Source: Trichocoleus desertorum NBK24
GTDB taxonomy: Bacteria; Cyanobacteriota; Cyanobacteriia; FACHB-46
Direction: 5' to 3'
Length of the DNA: 64,000 nt
Assembly (NCBI RefSeq): GCF_030409055.1
Contig: NZ_CP116619.1
Location: forward strand, 1,087,628-1,151,627
Below, piece after piece: positions 1 to 9,238 of this stretch. Both the position numbers and the translations under genes were made by a program. Numbering within the stretch: position 1 is the stretch's first letter; each line of letters opens with the position of its first letter. A model generated the notes under the pieces. That model worked only from the letters and a program-made list of their open reading frames with translations. It was not told the DNA's origin and did no database searches.

Positions 1-812
1 GTAAGCCTGCACCGATCCAGGTGACTTACTTGGGCTATCCCAATACAACAGGCATGTCAGCGATCGATTACCGATTCACCGATACCTGGGCCGATCCGGT
101 CGGAGTCGCCGATACCCGCCACACCGAAACATTAGTCCGTCTACCCCGTGGCTTTGTCTGTTACCAAGCGGCCCAAAACGCTCCAGCAGTCAGCCCCCTA
201 CCTGCTCTGACGAAGGGATACGTTACCTTTGGCTCCTTTAATAACTTGGCAAAGGTGACACCAGAAGTGATTGCTACTTGGGCCAAGATTCTCAAGGCAG
301 TCCCTCAATCTCAGATGATTTTGAAATACAAAGCGTTGACTGATGCTGCGACTCGTCAGCACTTCCATGATTTGTTCGCCCAACATGGCGTGACTAGCGA
401 TCGCGTCCAGCTACTAGGGCACGTCTCCTCTTTTGCCGAGCACTTAGCTCTTTATCACCAAATCGACATTGGTCTCGACAGCTTCCCCTACAACGGCACC
501 ACCACCACCTGCGAAGCTTTGTGGATGGGAATTCCGGTGGTTACGGTTGCAGGTCAGAGTCATGCAGCCAGGGTGGGGATGAGTTTACTCGCCAATCTCG
601 GTCTCACAGATTTGATTGCTGTTTCTTTGGCAGAGTACGTAAATCTAGCCCAACACTTAGCTCAAGACCGCGATCGCCTGCGCTATCTCCGGAGCAATTT
701 GCGCTATTTAATGTCGCGATCGCCCTTGACGAATGGACGCGGCTTTACCCAGACCTTGGAAAGTGTGTATCGCCAAATGTGGTATCGCTGGTGTGACGCT
801 CAGAGCCAATAG
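1..812 (+). CDS. O-linked GlcNAc transferase-like (SPINDLY family) glycosyltransferase, 3' part
   Basis: The gene enters from the left edge: the reading frame is open from base 3 (K-P-A-P-I-Q-V-T-Y-L-G-Y-P) and continues to a stop at 812, so the GTG at 21 is not the start. The visible part is the C-terminal catalytic lobe of glycosyltransferase family 41. Family hallmarks are APIQVTYLGYPNTTGM, a 'YVTFGSFNN' strand opening the second Rossmann half, and the donor-site segment DSFPYNGTTTTCEALWMG followed by GIPVVT. In cyanobacteria such proteins usually carry N-terminal TPR repeats, which would lie outside the window. The likely role is transfer of a sugar from a UDP-sugar to protein in the cytoplasm; the substrate is unknown. 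Confidence 0.85.
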   Translation, partial: KPAPIQVTYLGYPNTTGMSAIDYRFTDTWADPVGVADTRHTETLVRLPRGFVCYQAAQNAPAVSPLPALTKGYVTFGSFNNLAKVTPEVIATWAKILKAVPQSQMILKYKALTDAATRQHFHDLFAQHGVTSDRVQLLGHVSSFAEHLALYHQIDIGLDSFPYNGTTTTCEALWMGIPVVTVAGQSHAARVGMSLLANLGLTDLIAVSLAEYVNLAQHLAQDRDRLRYLRSNLRYLMSRSPLTNGRGFTQTLESVYRQMWYRWCDAQSQ

Positions 813-966
813 CAGTTCCTTGGTAAAGCCACATTTATCTACAACTCATGGGCGGTTGAAGCTTCATGGAAGATTTTATTTGCTCGGTAGAAATACGGTT
901 GTAGCTCAGGGCAATTCTTCCGATAAATGAGTGAAGTTGACTGTACAGCTATACACCTGCCTTTCT

Positions 967-1311
967 ATGACTGCAAATTCTGGATCACCCTCAGAACCCC
1001 CTAAAGGACAAGGATTCAAAGTAACCTTAGCTCAGGGCATTATCGGTGCTGTCTCGCTGGCTGGTACAACTGCCATTCCCCTACTAGTCAATCGGTATCT
1101 AGCGCCTCCAACTCCCGCAGAAAGCCCCGCTCCAGCAGCTCAAGTATCTCCTGCACCTGCTACAACTCAAGCATCCCCCCTAGCTGCTCCTGCTGTGGCT
1201 CCAGGTCAAGTGGTACCTGGGCAGACAGTACAGATGCAGACGGGGAGCGTCACTCAACTACAAGTAGAGCCTGTAGAAGGTAAAAGAGGCAAAAAGAAAA
1301 AGCAAGATTAG
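967..1311 (+). CDS. Small single-pass membrane protein with Pro/Ala-rich tail, unknown function
   Basis: This 114-residue protein has one hydrophobic segment (about residues 17-40, GIIGAVSLAGTTAIPLLVNR). A Pro/Ala-rich, low-complexity linker follows (about 45-85), then a polar tail ending in a basic cluster (GKRGKKKKQD). An in-frame GTG lies 36 bases upstream at 931, but the ATG at 967 gives a more natural short polar N-terminus ahead of the membrane segment. I do not recognise a family. It stands alone between the glycosyltransferase end and the convergent ABC genes and is followed by a hairpin terminator. The topology suggests an inner-membrane anchor with a flexible periplasmic or cytoplasmic tail. 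Confidence 0.6.
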   Translation: MTANSGSPSEPPKGQGFKVTLAQGIIGAVSLAGTTAIPLLVNRYLAPPTPAESPAPAAQVSPAPATTQASPLAAPAVAPGQVVPGQTVQMQTGSVTQLQVEPVEGKRGKKKKQD

Positions 1312-1395
1312 GCTCAGGCAACTAGGGTTAGAGATTGCTACAAGGCTTCTATCAAAGGGTGCATCAAGATTCGTTTGCAGAGAATTTGAGCGTTG

Positions 1396-1430
1396 GAGGT
1401 GGGTGTCAAAACTCACCTCTTTGTGTTTTT
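1396..1430 (+). terminator. Rho-independent terminator between convergent genes
   Basis: GAGGTGGGT (1396-1404) pairs with ACTCACCTC (1411-1419) with one mismatch and a six-base loop, and is followed by the T-rich run CTTTGTGTTTTT. It lies between the small membrane protein and the convergent natA-type gene and is oriented to end the plus-strand transcript. Confidence 0.6.
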
Positions 1431-1475
1431 GAGCCAAGTGTTTTAAGCCAACTCTAGGACAATTACCTGTTAACC

Positions 1476-2339
1476 TCACTGCCCCAAATAAGCTTCTAAA
1501 ACTTCGGCGTTCGTTTGGATTTCGCTAGGATTGCCCACTGCCAAATTGCGGCCCTCTGCCAAAACCCAAACGCGATCGCACAGCGACATAATCACGTCCA
1601 TGTTGTGCTCAATAATTAGGAACGTCATCCCTTCCCGATTCCAGGTGGTAATGTGTTCGCAGATTTGGTTAATCAGGGTGGGGTTTACGCCAGCCGCAGG
1701 TTCATCTAGCAAAATTAGCTTGGGCTGCACCATCAGGGCACGCGCCATCTCTAGCAACTTACGTTGACCGCCAGACAAAGCACCCGCATATTCGTGAGTC
1801 ATGTGAGTTAGGCCGACCGACTCTAAAATGGCGTAGGCCCGCTCTTTCAACTGCTTCTCTTCTTTCGCCACTTGACGAAACTGTAGGCAGGCGCTCCAGA
1901 AATTTTCCCCAGTTTGATGTTGAGCCGCGAGCAGCATGTTTTCCAGCACCGACAACCGCGACAGCACCCGCGCCACCTGGAAGGTACGAACCATGCCCTG
2001 CTGAGCAATCTGGTGGGGTTGCAGTTGTTGAATCGGTTCGCCATCAAAAATCACTCGTCCTTGATCGGGTCGAATGAAGTTAGACAGCAAATTGAATAAA
2101 GTGGTTTTGCCCGCTCCATTAGGGCCAATTAGCCCAGTGATACTGCCCTGAGCCACCTCGATCGCGGCATTATCGACGGCTTTAATGCCACCAAAGCTTT
2201 TGGAGAGTCCACTCGCCGCCAAAAGGGGAATCTGGATAGATTGGGGTCTACGGTCTTCCACCTCGGTCAAAATTTCTTCTAAGCCCTGCTGCGGCACTGC
2301 TTCCGGCAAAACATCGGGGAACTTGGGATCATCGACCAA
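1476..2339 (-). CDS. natA: Branched-chain/neutral amino-acid ABC transporter ATPase (LivG/NatA type)
   Basis: This 287-residue ABC ATPase belongs to the LivG family. It shows Walker A GPNGAGKTT, a Q-loop region MVRTFQVARVLSRLSVLENM, the signature LSGGQRKLLEMARAL, Walker B LILLDEP followed by AAGVNP, and the H-loop histidine in LIIEHNMD. About 40 extra residues precede the ABC domain, an acidic/Gln-rich extension not typical of LivG. The start overlaps the end of the upstream permease gene by 11 bases, so the two are translationally coupled. In cyanobacteria the closest functional match is the N-I neutral amino-acid uptake system (NatA ATPase with NatD permease). No second permease, second ATPase or binding protein is adjacent, so the transporter must be completed by genes elsewhere, as is common for Nat systems. 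Confidence 0.85.
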   Translation of the reverse strand: MVDDPKFPDVLPEAVPQQGLEEILTEVEDRRPQSIQIPLLAASGLSKSFGGIKAVDNAAIEVAQGSITGLIGPNGAGKTTLFNLLSNFIRPDQGRVIFDGEPIQQLQPHQIAQQGMVRTFQVARVLSRLSVLENMLLAAQHQTGENFWSACLQFRQVAKEEKQLKERAYAILESVGLTHMTHEYAGALSGGQRKLLEMARALMVQPKLILLDEPAAGVNPTLINQICEHITTWNREGMTFLIIEHNMDVIMSLCDRVWVLAEGRNLAVGNPSEIQTNAEVLEAYLGQ

Positions 2340-3633
2340 GGGTTAATTCCTCCTTCTTACCTAGAATGCCTTGGGGTCGCCACATCATGACTACAATCAA
2401 GATTAAACCAATAATCATGATGCGAAATGCGCCTAGTCGAGCATCATCGAGCGGCACAATGTCTTTCAAGACAAACCGCGTCAAGGTGTTGTAAGCCCAG
2501 AAAATGGTTCCACCCAGCAAAGTGCCGACGTTGTTGCCAGCGCCACCCAAAACCACAATCGTCCAGGCTTGGAAGGTGATTAGGGGAATAAAACCGTCCG
2601 GGTTGATAAAGGTAAGCTGCCAAGCGTAAAAGGCTCCGGCAATTCCAGCGATCGCGCCCCCTAACATCAGCGATTGCAACTTGTACCAAAACACATTTTT
2701 GCCCAGAGCCTTAGCGACTTCCTCATCCTCTCGAATTGCCTTCAATACACGGCCCCAAGGCGATCGCACCAGCCACTCCAACAAGCTAAATAGAATCGCC
2801 AGCACCACCACTAGCAGCAACATCAGCCCTGCCTTGTAGGAGTAGTTGTAGAGGGCATTCGCGCCAATGCTGTACATCCATAAGCCTAAAATCGAGCACA
2901 AGGAGACGCTCAATAAAGCCAAACCTGCTGCCCATTCTGACAAACGGGCCACTAGTTTTTTAGCGATCGCGATGTAAAGCCAGCCTACCCCAACCAAGGC
3001 GACTAAGAGGCCCAGCCCTAAAAACTCTGGCGAAAGCACCCGACTCAGTTTGAGTTGTTGCATCACCACTCCAACTCCTCCCAGAAGTAGGACGAGTGAG
3101 CCTGCATAGCCGCCCCAAACCAAAGAATTTTTAATCGCAGCGGGGCGAGATACTTGCTTGAGTCGTTGTTGCACCCACTGCCAGAGCTTCCAGTAAGCCA
3201 GACCCACCACCACCGTTAGCAGGGCAATCATGCCGCCTCTAGTGAAGGCGTTGGGATTGAATTTGTCTAAGGGGAGAGGATAACCATAAACGCCCCGCGC
3301 TCCTCGCGTCAGCCACTCTTCATTCAGGGCCACAAGACGCACCACTTCAGATACGCCGATTGTGACGATCGCTAGGTAGTCTTCCCGCAAACGCAAGGTA
3401 GAAAAGCCAATTAACAAGCCGAGCAAAGCAGCTAGAGCAGCGCCCGCCAAAACGCCAATCACCAGAGGCACCCCCGCTAGGGTTAGCAACACAGTGGTGT
3501 AAGCCCCGACTGTCATGAAGGCAACATGCCCAAAGTTGATCAAGCCTGTAAAGCCCCACTGCAAATTCAAGCCCAAGCTAAAGAGGGCATAGGTTGCAGT
3601 GAAAATAATTAACTGAACAATGTAGCCTTCCAT
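2329..3633 (-). CDS. natD: Branched-chain/neutral amino-acid ABC transporter permease (LivM/NatD type)
   Basis: This 434-residue, strongly hydrophobic permease has the LivM-family segments LNLQWGFTGLINFGHVAFM near the N-terminus, LREDYLAIVTIGVSEVVRLVA (about 100-125), and the cytoplasmic EAA-like loop SPWGRVLKAIREDEEVAKALGKN (about 290). FQAWTIVVLGGAGNNVGTLLGG follows near residue 355. It is longer than a typical LivM because of extra membrane segments around residues 150-270. The gene starts with ATG and its last 11 bases overlap the ATPase start, indicating a two-gene operon. It should form half of the membrane channel for amino-acid import; the partner LivH/NatC-type permease is not in the window. 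Confidence 0.85.
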   Translation of the reverse strand: MEGYIVQLIIFTATYALFSLGLNLQWGFTGLINFGHVAFMTVGAYTTVLLTLAGVPLVIGVLAGAALAALLGLLIGFSTLRLREDYLAIVTIGVSEVVRLVALNEEWLTRGARGVYGYPLPLDKFNPNAFTRGGMIALLTVVVGLAYWKLWQWVQQRLKQVSRPAAIKNSLVWGGYAGSLVLLLGGVGVVMQQLKLSRVLSPEFLGLGLLVALVGVGWLYIAIAKKLVARLSEWAAGLALLSVSLCSILGLWMYSIGANALYNYSYKAGLMLLLVVVLAILFSLLEWLVRSPWGRVLKAIREDEEVAKALGKNVFWYKLQSLMLGGAIAGIAGAFYAWQLTFINPDGFIPLITFQAWTIVVLGGAGNNVGTLLGGTIFWAYNTLTRFVLKDIVPLDDARLGAFRIMIIGLILIVVMMWRPQGILGKKEELTLGR

Positions 3634-3844
3634 GCCAAGAGTGACAGCAATAGTAGTGAACTGAACAGGAAGTGAACAGGAATAGCGGAGTAGGCGAGCT
3701 GAGATCTGCGCGATCGCTCTAAACTCACCCAGAGATGCTCTAAGTCACTACCGATACAAGGGTGGGCAGAGCAATCGGATTGTACCGCAGTCCGAGAGCA
3801 GACAAGTACGATTTTACCTAGAGCACCGATATGGGAACAGACGC

Positions 3845-4606
3845 TTAGGAATTGAAACCATCAGACTTAGCAGTATCAGACTTAGCAGTATCAAACGGAG
3901 GCACTTCAGCGTTTCCTGCTTGAGCCTTCAGCCACTTTTCATACAAATCAGGACGGCGATCGCGAGTGCGTTGAATTTGCTGCTCCCACCGCCAGCGATC
4001 GATTTCAGCATGATTTCCAGAGCGCAAAACGGTTGGCACCTCCCACTCCCGAAAAACGGCGGGTCTTGTGTAGTGTGGGTAATCTAACAGGCCCGCTTCA
4101 AAGCTTTCTGCCTTCAGAGATTCCTCTTTGCCCACTGTTCCAGGCAGCAAGCGCACCGTCCCATTCAGCAGCGTGAGCGCCGGGATTTCACCACAGGTCA
4201 GCACAAAATCCCCTAACGACACTTCACGGGTCACAAGGTTCAAGACTCGCTCATCCACTCCTTCGTAATGACCGCAGATCACCACCAGTTGGTCATAATG
4301 AGTGCCTAACTCCTGAAACATGGCTTGGTTCATCGTTTGGCCCTGAGGTGTCATTAAGATCACCTCTCGCCTCGGCAAAACGGGCAGAGACTCCACCGCC
4401 GCAAAAATCGGCTCTGGCTTCATCAACATGCCAACCCCGCCTCCATAAGGCTCGTCATCTACGCGCCGATGTTTGTCAGTCGCAAAATCACGCGGATTTG
4501 TGAGATAAACCGTAGCAATCTCTTTCGCTAAAGCCTTGCCCAACAAACCTGAACTCAGCGGTGACGCAAAGAAGTCAGGAAACAAAGTAACAATGTCAAA
4601 TCTCAC
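3845..4606 (-). CDS. trmD: tRNA (guanine-37-N1)-methyltransferase
   Basis: This 253-residue SPOUT-family enzyme methylates N1 of G37 beside the anticodon using S-adenosylmethionine, preventing +1 frameshifts. It starts with GTG giving the usual MRFDIVTLFPDFF. Diagnostic segments are DEPYGGGVGMLMKPEP (about 51-66), VVICGHYEGVDERV (about 107-120), and the knot region LTCGEIPALTLLNGTVRLLPG with GKEES. The C-terminal part (about 165-235) has the family's RxWE..HxxIxRWR pattern. The last residues contain a tandem DTAKS duplication from a perfect 15-bp repeat, beyond the normal end of the enzyme. It is transcribed away from cphB with a 311-bp shared upstream region. Confidence 0.95.
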   Translation of the reverse strand: MRFDIVTLFPDFFASPLSSGLLGKALAKEIATVYLTNPRDFATDKHRRVDDEPYGGGVGMLMKPEPIFAAVESLPVLPRREVILMTPQGQTMNQAMFQELGTHYDQLVVICGHYEGVDERVLNLVTREVSLGDFVLTCGEIPALTLLNGTVRLLPGTVGKEESLKAESFEAGLLDYPHYTRPAVFREWEVPTVLRSGNHAEIDRWRWEQQIQRTRDRRPDLYEKWLKAQAGNAEVPPFDTAKSDTAKSDGFNS

Positions 4607-4917
4607 AAAACCCTAACTTTCGAGAGTGCAAATCTTACTGAGACTGCCGACTATACCTTGAAACTGGCACATAATTTCTAAACTAGAAAGCCTTGGCATT
4701 GCTCTTTGCTAAGGCTGACGCTCCAACAGCAACCGAAAAAAATCAAAAAGACATTTCTGATTTTCTTAAATTATGTTTAAATAAACTGACATTATGCCTA
4801 TATTAGTTAAGCTCCAGGGTTAAAACTGCATGGCACTGGATGAACAGAAGCGGCATTCCTATTTCAATCAATCGGTTACTGGAACGTCTGGTTCATTTTA
4901 TGTCCAGGAGTAGCGTT

Positions 4918-5769
4918 GTGCCGCAGCTAGAATCTCAACCCCTCAAAGAACAGATGCCTCAGTCTACCAAAACTGCCGTGATGATTATTGGGGGAGCGGA
5001 AGACAAAGTCCACGGCAAGGAAATTTTGACTTCCTTTTTTCATCGGGCGGGCGGCACAGATGCTCGCATTGCCATTATTCCCTGCGCCTCACGAGAGCCA
5101 GCCACGATCGGCGAACGGTACCGCACTATTTTTGAAGAGATGGGTGCTAAAGCGATCGAAGTCTTAGACATCCGAGAAAGAGAGCAGTGTGAGGACCCGC
5201 TTTGGCACACCTTTCTAGAGAGCTGTACGGGTGTGTTTATGACGGGGGGCGATCAACTGCGGCTCTGTGCTCTACTGGCAGACACGGAGTTGATGGTGGA
5301 GGTGCGACGGCGCGCGGTCAAAGGCGAAATCACGCTGGCAGGTACGAGTGCTGGGGCAGCGGTCATGGGTCATCACATGATTGCAGGCGGCGGTAGTGGT
5401 GAGCATCCCAATCGATCGCTGGTAGACATGGCTACTGGGCTGGGCATTATTCCAGAAATTATCGTGGATCAGCATTTCCACAATCGCAATCGTATGGCCC
5501 GACTGATGAGTGCGATCGCGGCCTACCCGGCTAAGCTGGGCATTGGTATTGACGAGGACACTTGCGCCCTGTTTGAGGGAGATGGCTTACTGCACGTCCT
5601 GGGCAAAGGCTCTGTTACTGTCGTCGATCCCGCCGATCTAAGCTACACCAACCAACCCGATGCCGAGGCTACAGATCCGCTGAGTATCCACAACTTGCGA
5701 GTCCATATTCTCAGCTATGGCGATCGCTACCATCTTCATCAGCGTCGGATCATGGCCCGTGAGCCATAG
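4918..5769 (+). CDS. cphB: Cyanophycinase
   Basis: This serine exopeptidase of family S51 cleaves cyanophycin (multi-L-arginyl-poly-L-aspartate) to beta-Asp-Arg dipeptides. The body starts with the family block AVMIIGGAEDKVHGKEIL. The nucleophile serine sits in LAGTSAGAAVMG (Ser144 here; position 132 if counted from the internal ATG at 4954, the number I recall for the well-studied enzyme). DQHFHNRNRMARL and GIGIDEDTCALFEG contain other conserved residues. I chose GTG 4918 because AGGAG lies seven bases upstream and the peptide then begins MPQLES, like other filamentous-cyanobacterial homologues as I remember them. ATG starts at 4840 and 4900 are open but lack a ribosome-binding site. It precedes cphA on the same strand, so degradation and synthesis of the polymer are encoded side by side. 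Confidence 0.93.
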   Translation: MPQLESQPLKEQMPQSTKTAVMIIGGAEDKVHGKEILTSFFHRAGGTDARIAIIPCASREPATIGERYRTIFEEMGAKAIEVLDIREREQCEDPLWHTFLESCTGVFMTGGDQLRLCALLADTELMVEVRRRAVKGEITLAGTSAGAAVMGHHMIAGGGSGEHPNRSLVDMATGLGIIPEIIVDQHFHNRNRMARLMSAIAAYPAKLGIGIDEDTCALFEGDGLLHVLGKGSVTVVDPADLSYTNQPDAEATDPLSIHNLRVHILSYGDRYHLHQRRIMAREP

Positions 5770-6364
5770 AAGGCGCTCTAGAGAGCCTCTGACTTAATGC
5801 TGATTTTAGAGAAACTTTAGCCTCGATTTGTCATACCCGAAGGTAGTCTCAGCTCCCCTACACTTCCCTTAGTATTGATTTAATGCCAACCAGCAGCGCT
5901 AAGACCTTTTATCTGAAACTGTTTATTTTGAACAGTCTCGCAAGATCTCAAAGTTCGAAACTGCAAAACAACAACCACAAAGTCAGAGACTAATCTTTGG
6001 CTCATCTCGTTGTGTTGATTGTTTTTTGTAAGTGTTGATATGCTGATTTTATTGAGTAAACCCCAGAAGTGTTGCCCACACAGCAGTTCCTCTGTTTCCA
6101 CCTCCAAAGATCAAGCCCAAAACGATCAAGGTGGTTTAGGCGATCGCTGCTACGCTGTTTTTGAAACTTGCCTCTAACCTGCTGATCTTTAATTTTTTGT
6201 CATTCATGCTAGCAGGGATTGTAGTTTGTCGAGCACCAAACTGTTCCTGGTAAACAATTTGAGGTTTATTGAAGCGAGAAACTGGATAGTTGCTTCTCAA
6301 AAATCACCTCAGCTCGTGATTGCATCTGCGTCCTTCCCACTCCCGAACACCCTCGGATAGCTTT
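5770..6364 (+). other. Intergenic region between cphB and cphA, no gene seen
   Basis: Just after the cphB stop is an imperfect palindrome (5771-5788, AGGCGCTCTAGAGAGCCT) that may end or stabilise the cphB transcript, but it has no T-run. The rest is AT-rich without a convincing reading frame. A GTA-N8-TAT sequence at 6028-6041 is one base from the NtcA consensus, but I see no convincing -10 box at the right distance. The length suggests cphA has its own promoter here. Confidence 0.4.
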
Positions 6365-9121
6365 ATGAAAATACTCAAGATCCAGACATTACGCGGCCCT
6401 AACTACTGGAGCATTCGTCGTCATAAGCTGGTCGTGATGCGTTTAGATTTGGAGGAGCTGGCAGACAAGCCTTCCAACCAAATCTCCGGGTTTTATGAGG
6501 GGTTAGTGGCGGCGTTACCTAGCTTAGACGAGCATTTCTGCTCACCGGGGTGTCGGGGCGGATTCCTCAGCCGAGTCCGGGAAGGCACCATGATGGGACA
6601 TATCGTGGAACATGTAGCTCTGGAACTGCAAGTGCTAGCGGGTATGACAGTAGGCTTTGGCCGTACTCGTGAAACTGCCATTCCTGGGACTTACCAAGTT
6701 GTAATCGAGTATTTAGATGAGCAAGCAGGTCGGTATGCCGCCAGAGCAGCGGTGCGCCTGTGCCAAAGCCTAGTTGAAACGGGTAGCTACCCTCAAGCTG
6801 AGCTAGAGCAAGACCTGCAAGATTTGCGAACTTATTGGGCTGATGCTTCGTTAGGCCCCAGCACCGAGTCTTTGGTGCATGAAGCAGAAGCTAGAGGTAT
6901 TCCTTGGCTCCCGATCGCCGCTCGTTCCATGATTCAACTAGGGTATGGAGCGCATCAGAAACGTATCCAGGCGACCTTGAGCGATCGCACTGGCATTCTA
7001 GGGGTAGAACTGGCTTGCGATAAAGAAAGTACCAAGCAAATTCTCCACGAATCCGGCGTGCCTGTGCCACGAGGCATTGTCATTAACTATCTAGATGAGC
7101 TAGAAGAAGCTATTGAGCAAGTCGGGGGCTATCCGATCGTGATTAAGCCTCTAGATGGCAATCATGGGCGCGGTATTACTCTCAATATCGACTCTTGGAA
7201 GATGGCGGAAGAAGCCTACGACGCAGCTAAAGAAGTATCGCGATCGCTGATTATAGAGCGCTACTACACAGGGCAAGATCACCGCGTGTTGGTAGTGAAT
7301 GGCAAGCTAGTCGCCGTGGCCGAACGAGTCCCTGCCCATGTGATTGGAGATGGCCGCTCCACCATCGAAGAATTAATTGAGTGGACGAACCAAGATCCCC
7401 AACGGGGTGAAGGTCATGACAACGTTCTGACTAAAATTACGGTCGATCGCACCACTTGGAAGCTCCTAGATCACCAAGGCTACACCCTGCAAACTATCCT
7501 ACCCCTGGGAGAAATTTGCTATCTCAGGGCCACCGCCAACCTCAGCACAGGCGGGATCGCGATCGATCGCACCGATGATATTCACCCAGAAAACATTTGG
7601 TTGGCGCAACGAGTTGCCAAAATCATCAACCTCGATATCGCTGGCATCGATATTGTCACCTCTGACATTTCTCGCCCGCTCCGCGAAACGGGGGGTGTTG
7701 TAGTTGAAGTCAATGCCGCTCCTGGCTTCCGGATGCACGTTTCTCCTAGCCAAGGCATTCCCCGGAACGTGTCGGAGTCGGTGATCAATATGCTGTTCCC
7801 CTCCGGAACCCCCAGCCGCATTCCCATCATTGCGATCACGGGCACCAATGGCAAAACTACCACTACACGCCTGATTGCTCACATCTTCAGGCAAACTCAG
7901 CGCGTTGTCGGTTACACCACCACCGATGGCATCTATATTGGTGACTACATGGTAGAAAAAGGAGACACCACTGGACCGCAGAGCGCCCAGCTAATTCTCC
8001 GTGATCCCACCGTAGAAGTAGCAGTCCTAGAATCGGCGCGTGGTGGTATCTTGCGCTCTGGTTTAGGGTTTGATGCCTGCGATATTGGGGTGGTTCTGAA
8101 TGTTGCGGCTGACCACATGGGCCTGGGAGACATCAACACCCTGGACGATATGGCGCGAGTAAAAAGCGTGGTAGCAGAATCCGCCATGCCCAACGGCTAT
8201 GCGGTGCTAAATGCAGATGACCCGTTGGTGGCAGCAATGGCCCGCAATGTGAGAGCCCAAGTGGCTTACTTTGCCATGAATCCTGACAACGAAATTGTCC
8301 GGGCTCACGCGCAACAAGGAGGATTGGCAGCCGTTTATGAAAATGGCTATCTATCGATTCTCAAGGGGGATTGGACACTGCGGATCGAGCAAGCCATCCA
8401 TGTGCCGCTGACAATGGGTGGACGGGCTCCCTTTATGATTGCCAATGCCCTCGCTGGGAGTTTGGCTGCTTTCGCGCATGGCGTCAGAATTGAAGACATT
8501 CGCGCTGCCTTGATGAGCTTCCAAGCCTCAGCCGACCAGACTCCTGGACGCATGAACTTGTTCGACTTGGGCCACTACCACGCCTTAGTGGACTATGCTC
8601 ACAATCCTGCTAGCTACGAAGCATTGGGTGGCTTTGTGAAAAATTGGACAGGCGAGCGGATTGGCGTCGTGGGAGGACCGGGCGATCGCCGCAACGAGGA
8701 TTTTGTTACCCTTGGCAGACTAGCGGCGGATATCTTCGATCGCGTCATTGTCAAGGAAGACGACGACACCAGAGGGCGAGCGAGAGGCGAAGCTGCGGAA
8801 TGGATTTGCCGGGGTCTAGAAGCAGCCAACCAAAGATGCCCCCACGAAATCATTCTGGACGAAACCAAAGCCATTAACTCGGCTCTCGATCGCGCTACGC
8901 CGGGTAGCTTAGTGGTGATTTTGCCGGAAAGTGTCACTCGTGCCATTCAATTGATTGAAGCGCGTAATCCTGTCGGCCACACGACAGCCACTCAAACAGC
9001 AACCCAGAATGGAGCAAGCACATCCACCAATGGGCAAACGGTCAATTCAGCTCCAGTTGAGGTCAGTCAATCTAACTCAGGCCCAACTCAAACAGAATCG
9101 CAGTCTGCCTACACGTTCTAG
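6365..9121 (+). CDS. cphA: Cyanophycin synthetase
   Basis: This 918-residue enzyme builds cyanophycin by ATP-dependent, alternating addition of Asp to the backbone and Arg to the side chain. The start at ATG 6365 gives the standard MKILKIQTLRGPNYWSIRRH; an upstream in-frame GTG (6320) would add 15 unrelated residues. Three regions are visible. An N-terminal domain spans about 1-160. An ATP-grasp domain (about 210-470) contains GGYPIVIKPLDGNHGRGITLN and VVEVNAAPGFRMH. A Mur-ligase-like domain (about 485-880) carries the P-loop GTNGKTTTTR (Lys497) and VLESARGGILRSGL. The last 40 or so residues are Thr/Gln/Ser-rich and not conserved. Both ATP sites look intact. It is followed by a strong terminator. 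Confidence 0.97.
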   Translation: MKILKIQTLRGPNYWSIRRHKLVVMRLDLEELADKPSNQISGFYEGLVAALPSLDEHFCSPGCRGGFLSRVREGTMMGHIVEHVALELQVLAGMTVGFGRTRETAIPGTYQVVIEYLDEQAGRYAARAAVRLCQSLVETGSYPQAELEQDLQDLRTYWADASLGPSTESLVHEAEARGIPWLPIAARSMIQLGYGAHQKRIQATLSDRTGILGVELACDKESTKQILHESGVPVPRGIVINYLDELEEAIEQVGGYPIVIKPLDGNHGRGITLNIDSWKMAEEAYDAAKEVSRSLIIERYYTGQDHRVLVVNGKLVAVAERVPAHVIGDGRSTIEELIEWTNQDPQRGEGHDNVLTKITVDRTTWKLLDHQGYTLQTILPLGEICYLRATANLSTGGIAIDRTDDIHPENIWLAQRVAKIINLDIAGIDIVTSDISRPLRETGGVVVEVNAAPGFRMHVSPSQGIPRNVSESVINMLFPSGTPSRIPIIAITGTNGKTTTTRLIAHIFRQTQRVVGYTTTDGIYIGDYMVEKGDTTGPQSAQLILRDPTVEVAVLESARGGILRSGLGFDACDIGVVLNVAADHMGLGDINTLDDMARVKSVVAESAMPNGYAVLNADDPLVAAMARNVRAQVAYFAMNPDNEIVRAHAQQGGLAAVYENGYLSILKGDWTLRIEQAIHVPLTMGGRAPFMIANALAGSLAAFAHGVRIEDIRAALMSFQASADQTPGRMNLFDLGHYHALVDYAHNPASYEALGGFVKNWTGERIGVVGGPGDRRNEDFVTLGRLAADIFDRVIVKEDDDTRGRARGEAAEWICRGLEAANQRCPHEIILDETKAINSALDRATPGSLVVILPESVTRAIQLIEARNPVGHTTATQTATQNGASTSTNGQTVNSAPVEVSQSNSGPTQTESQSAYTF

Positions 9122-9148
9122 AGCTTCTAGTTTCCCCTGAGAGAGGTT

Positions 9149-9198
9149 AAACGCATTTAGACAGTTTTAGATGAGCTGCCTAAATGCGTTTTGTTTTT
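9149..9198 (+). terminator. Strong rho-independent terminator after cphA
   Basis: A perfect 12-bp stem, AAACGCATTTAG (9149-9160) with CTAAATGCGTTT (9180-9191), is followed by TGTTTTTG. It ends the cphA transcript and, being nearly symmetrical, may also act on the convergent tatA transcript. Confidence 0.85.
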
Positions 9199-9238
9199 GC
9201 TTTGAGATATTAAGTTTGGCTTGGACAATTCGGGCTGC

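Noticed and set aside
6028-6041. Possible NtcA site before cphA (GTA-N8-TAT)
   Set aside because: One mismatch in a short motif and no suitable -10 box at the expected distance.
5880-6107. 75-codon minus-strand frame between cphB and cphA
   Set aside because: AT-rich, no ribosome-binding site, peptide without recognisable features; more likely chance.
7499-7894. 131-codon minus-strand frame inside cphA
   Set aside because: It is a shadow of the conserved ATP-grasp/Mur-ligase region.
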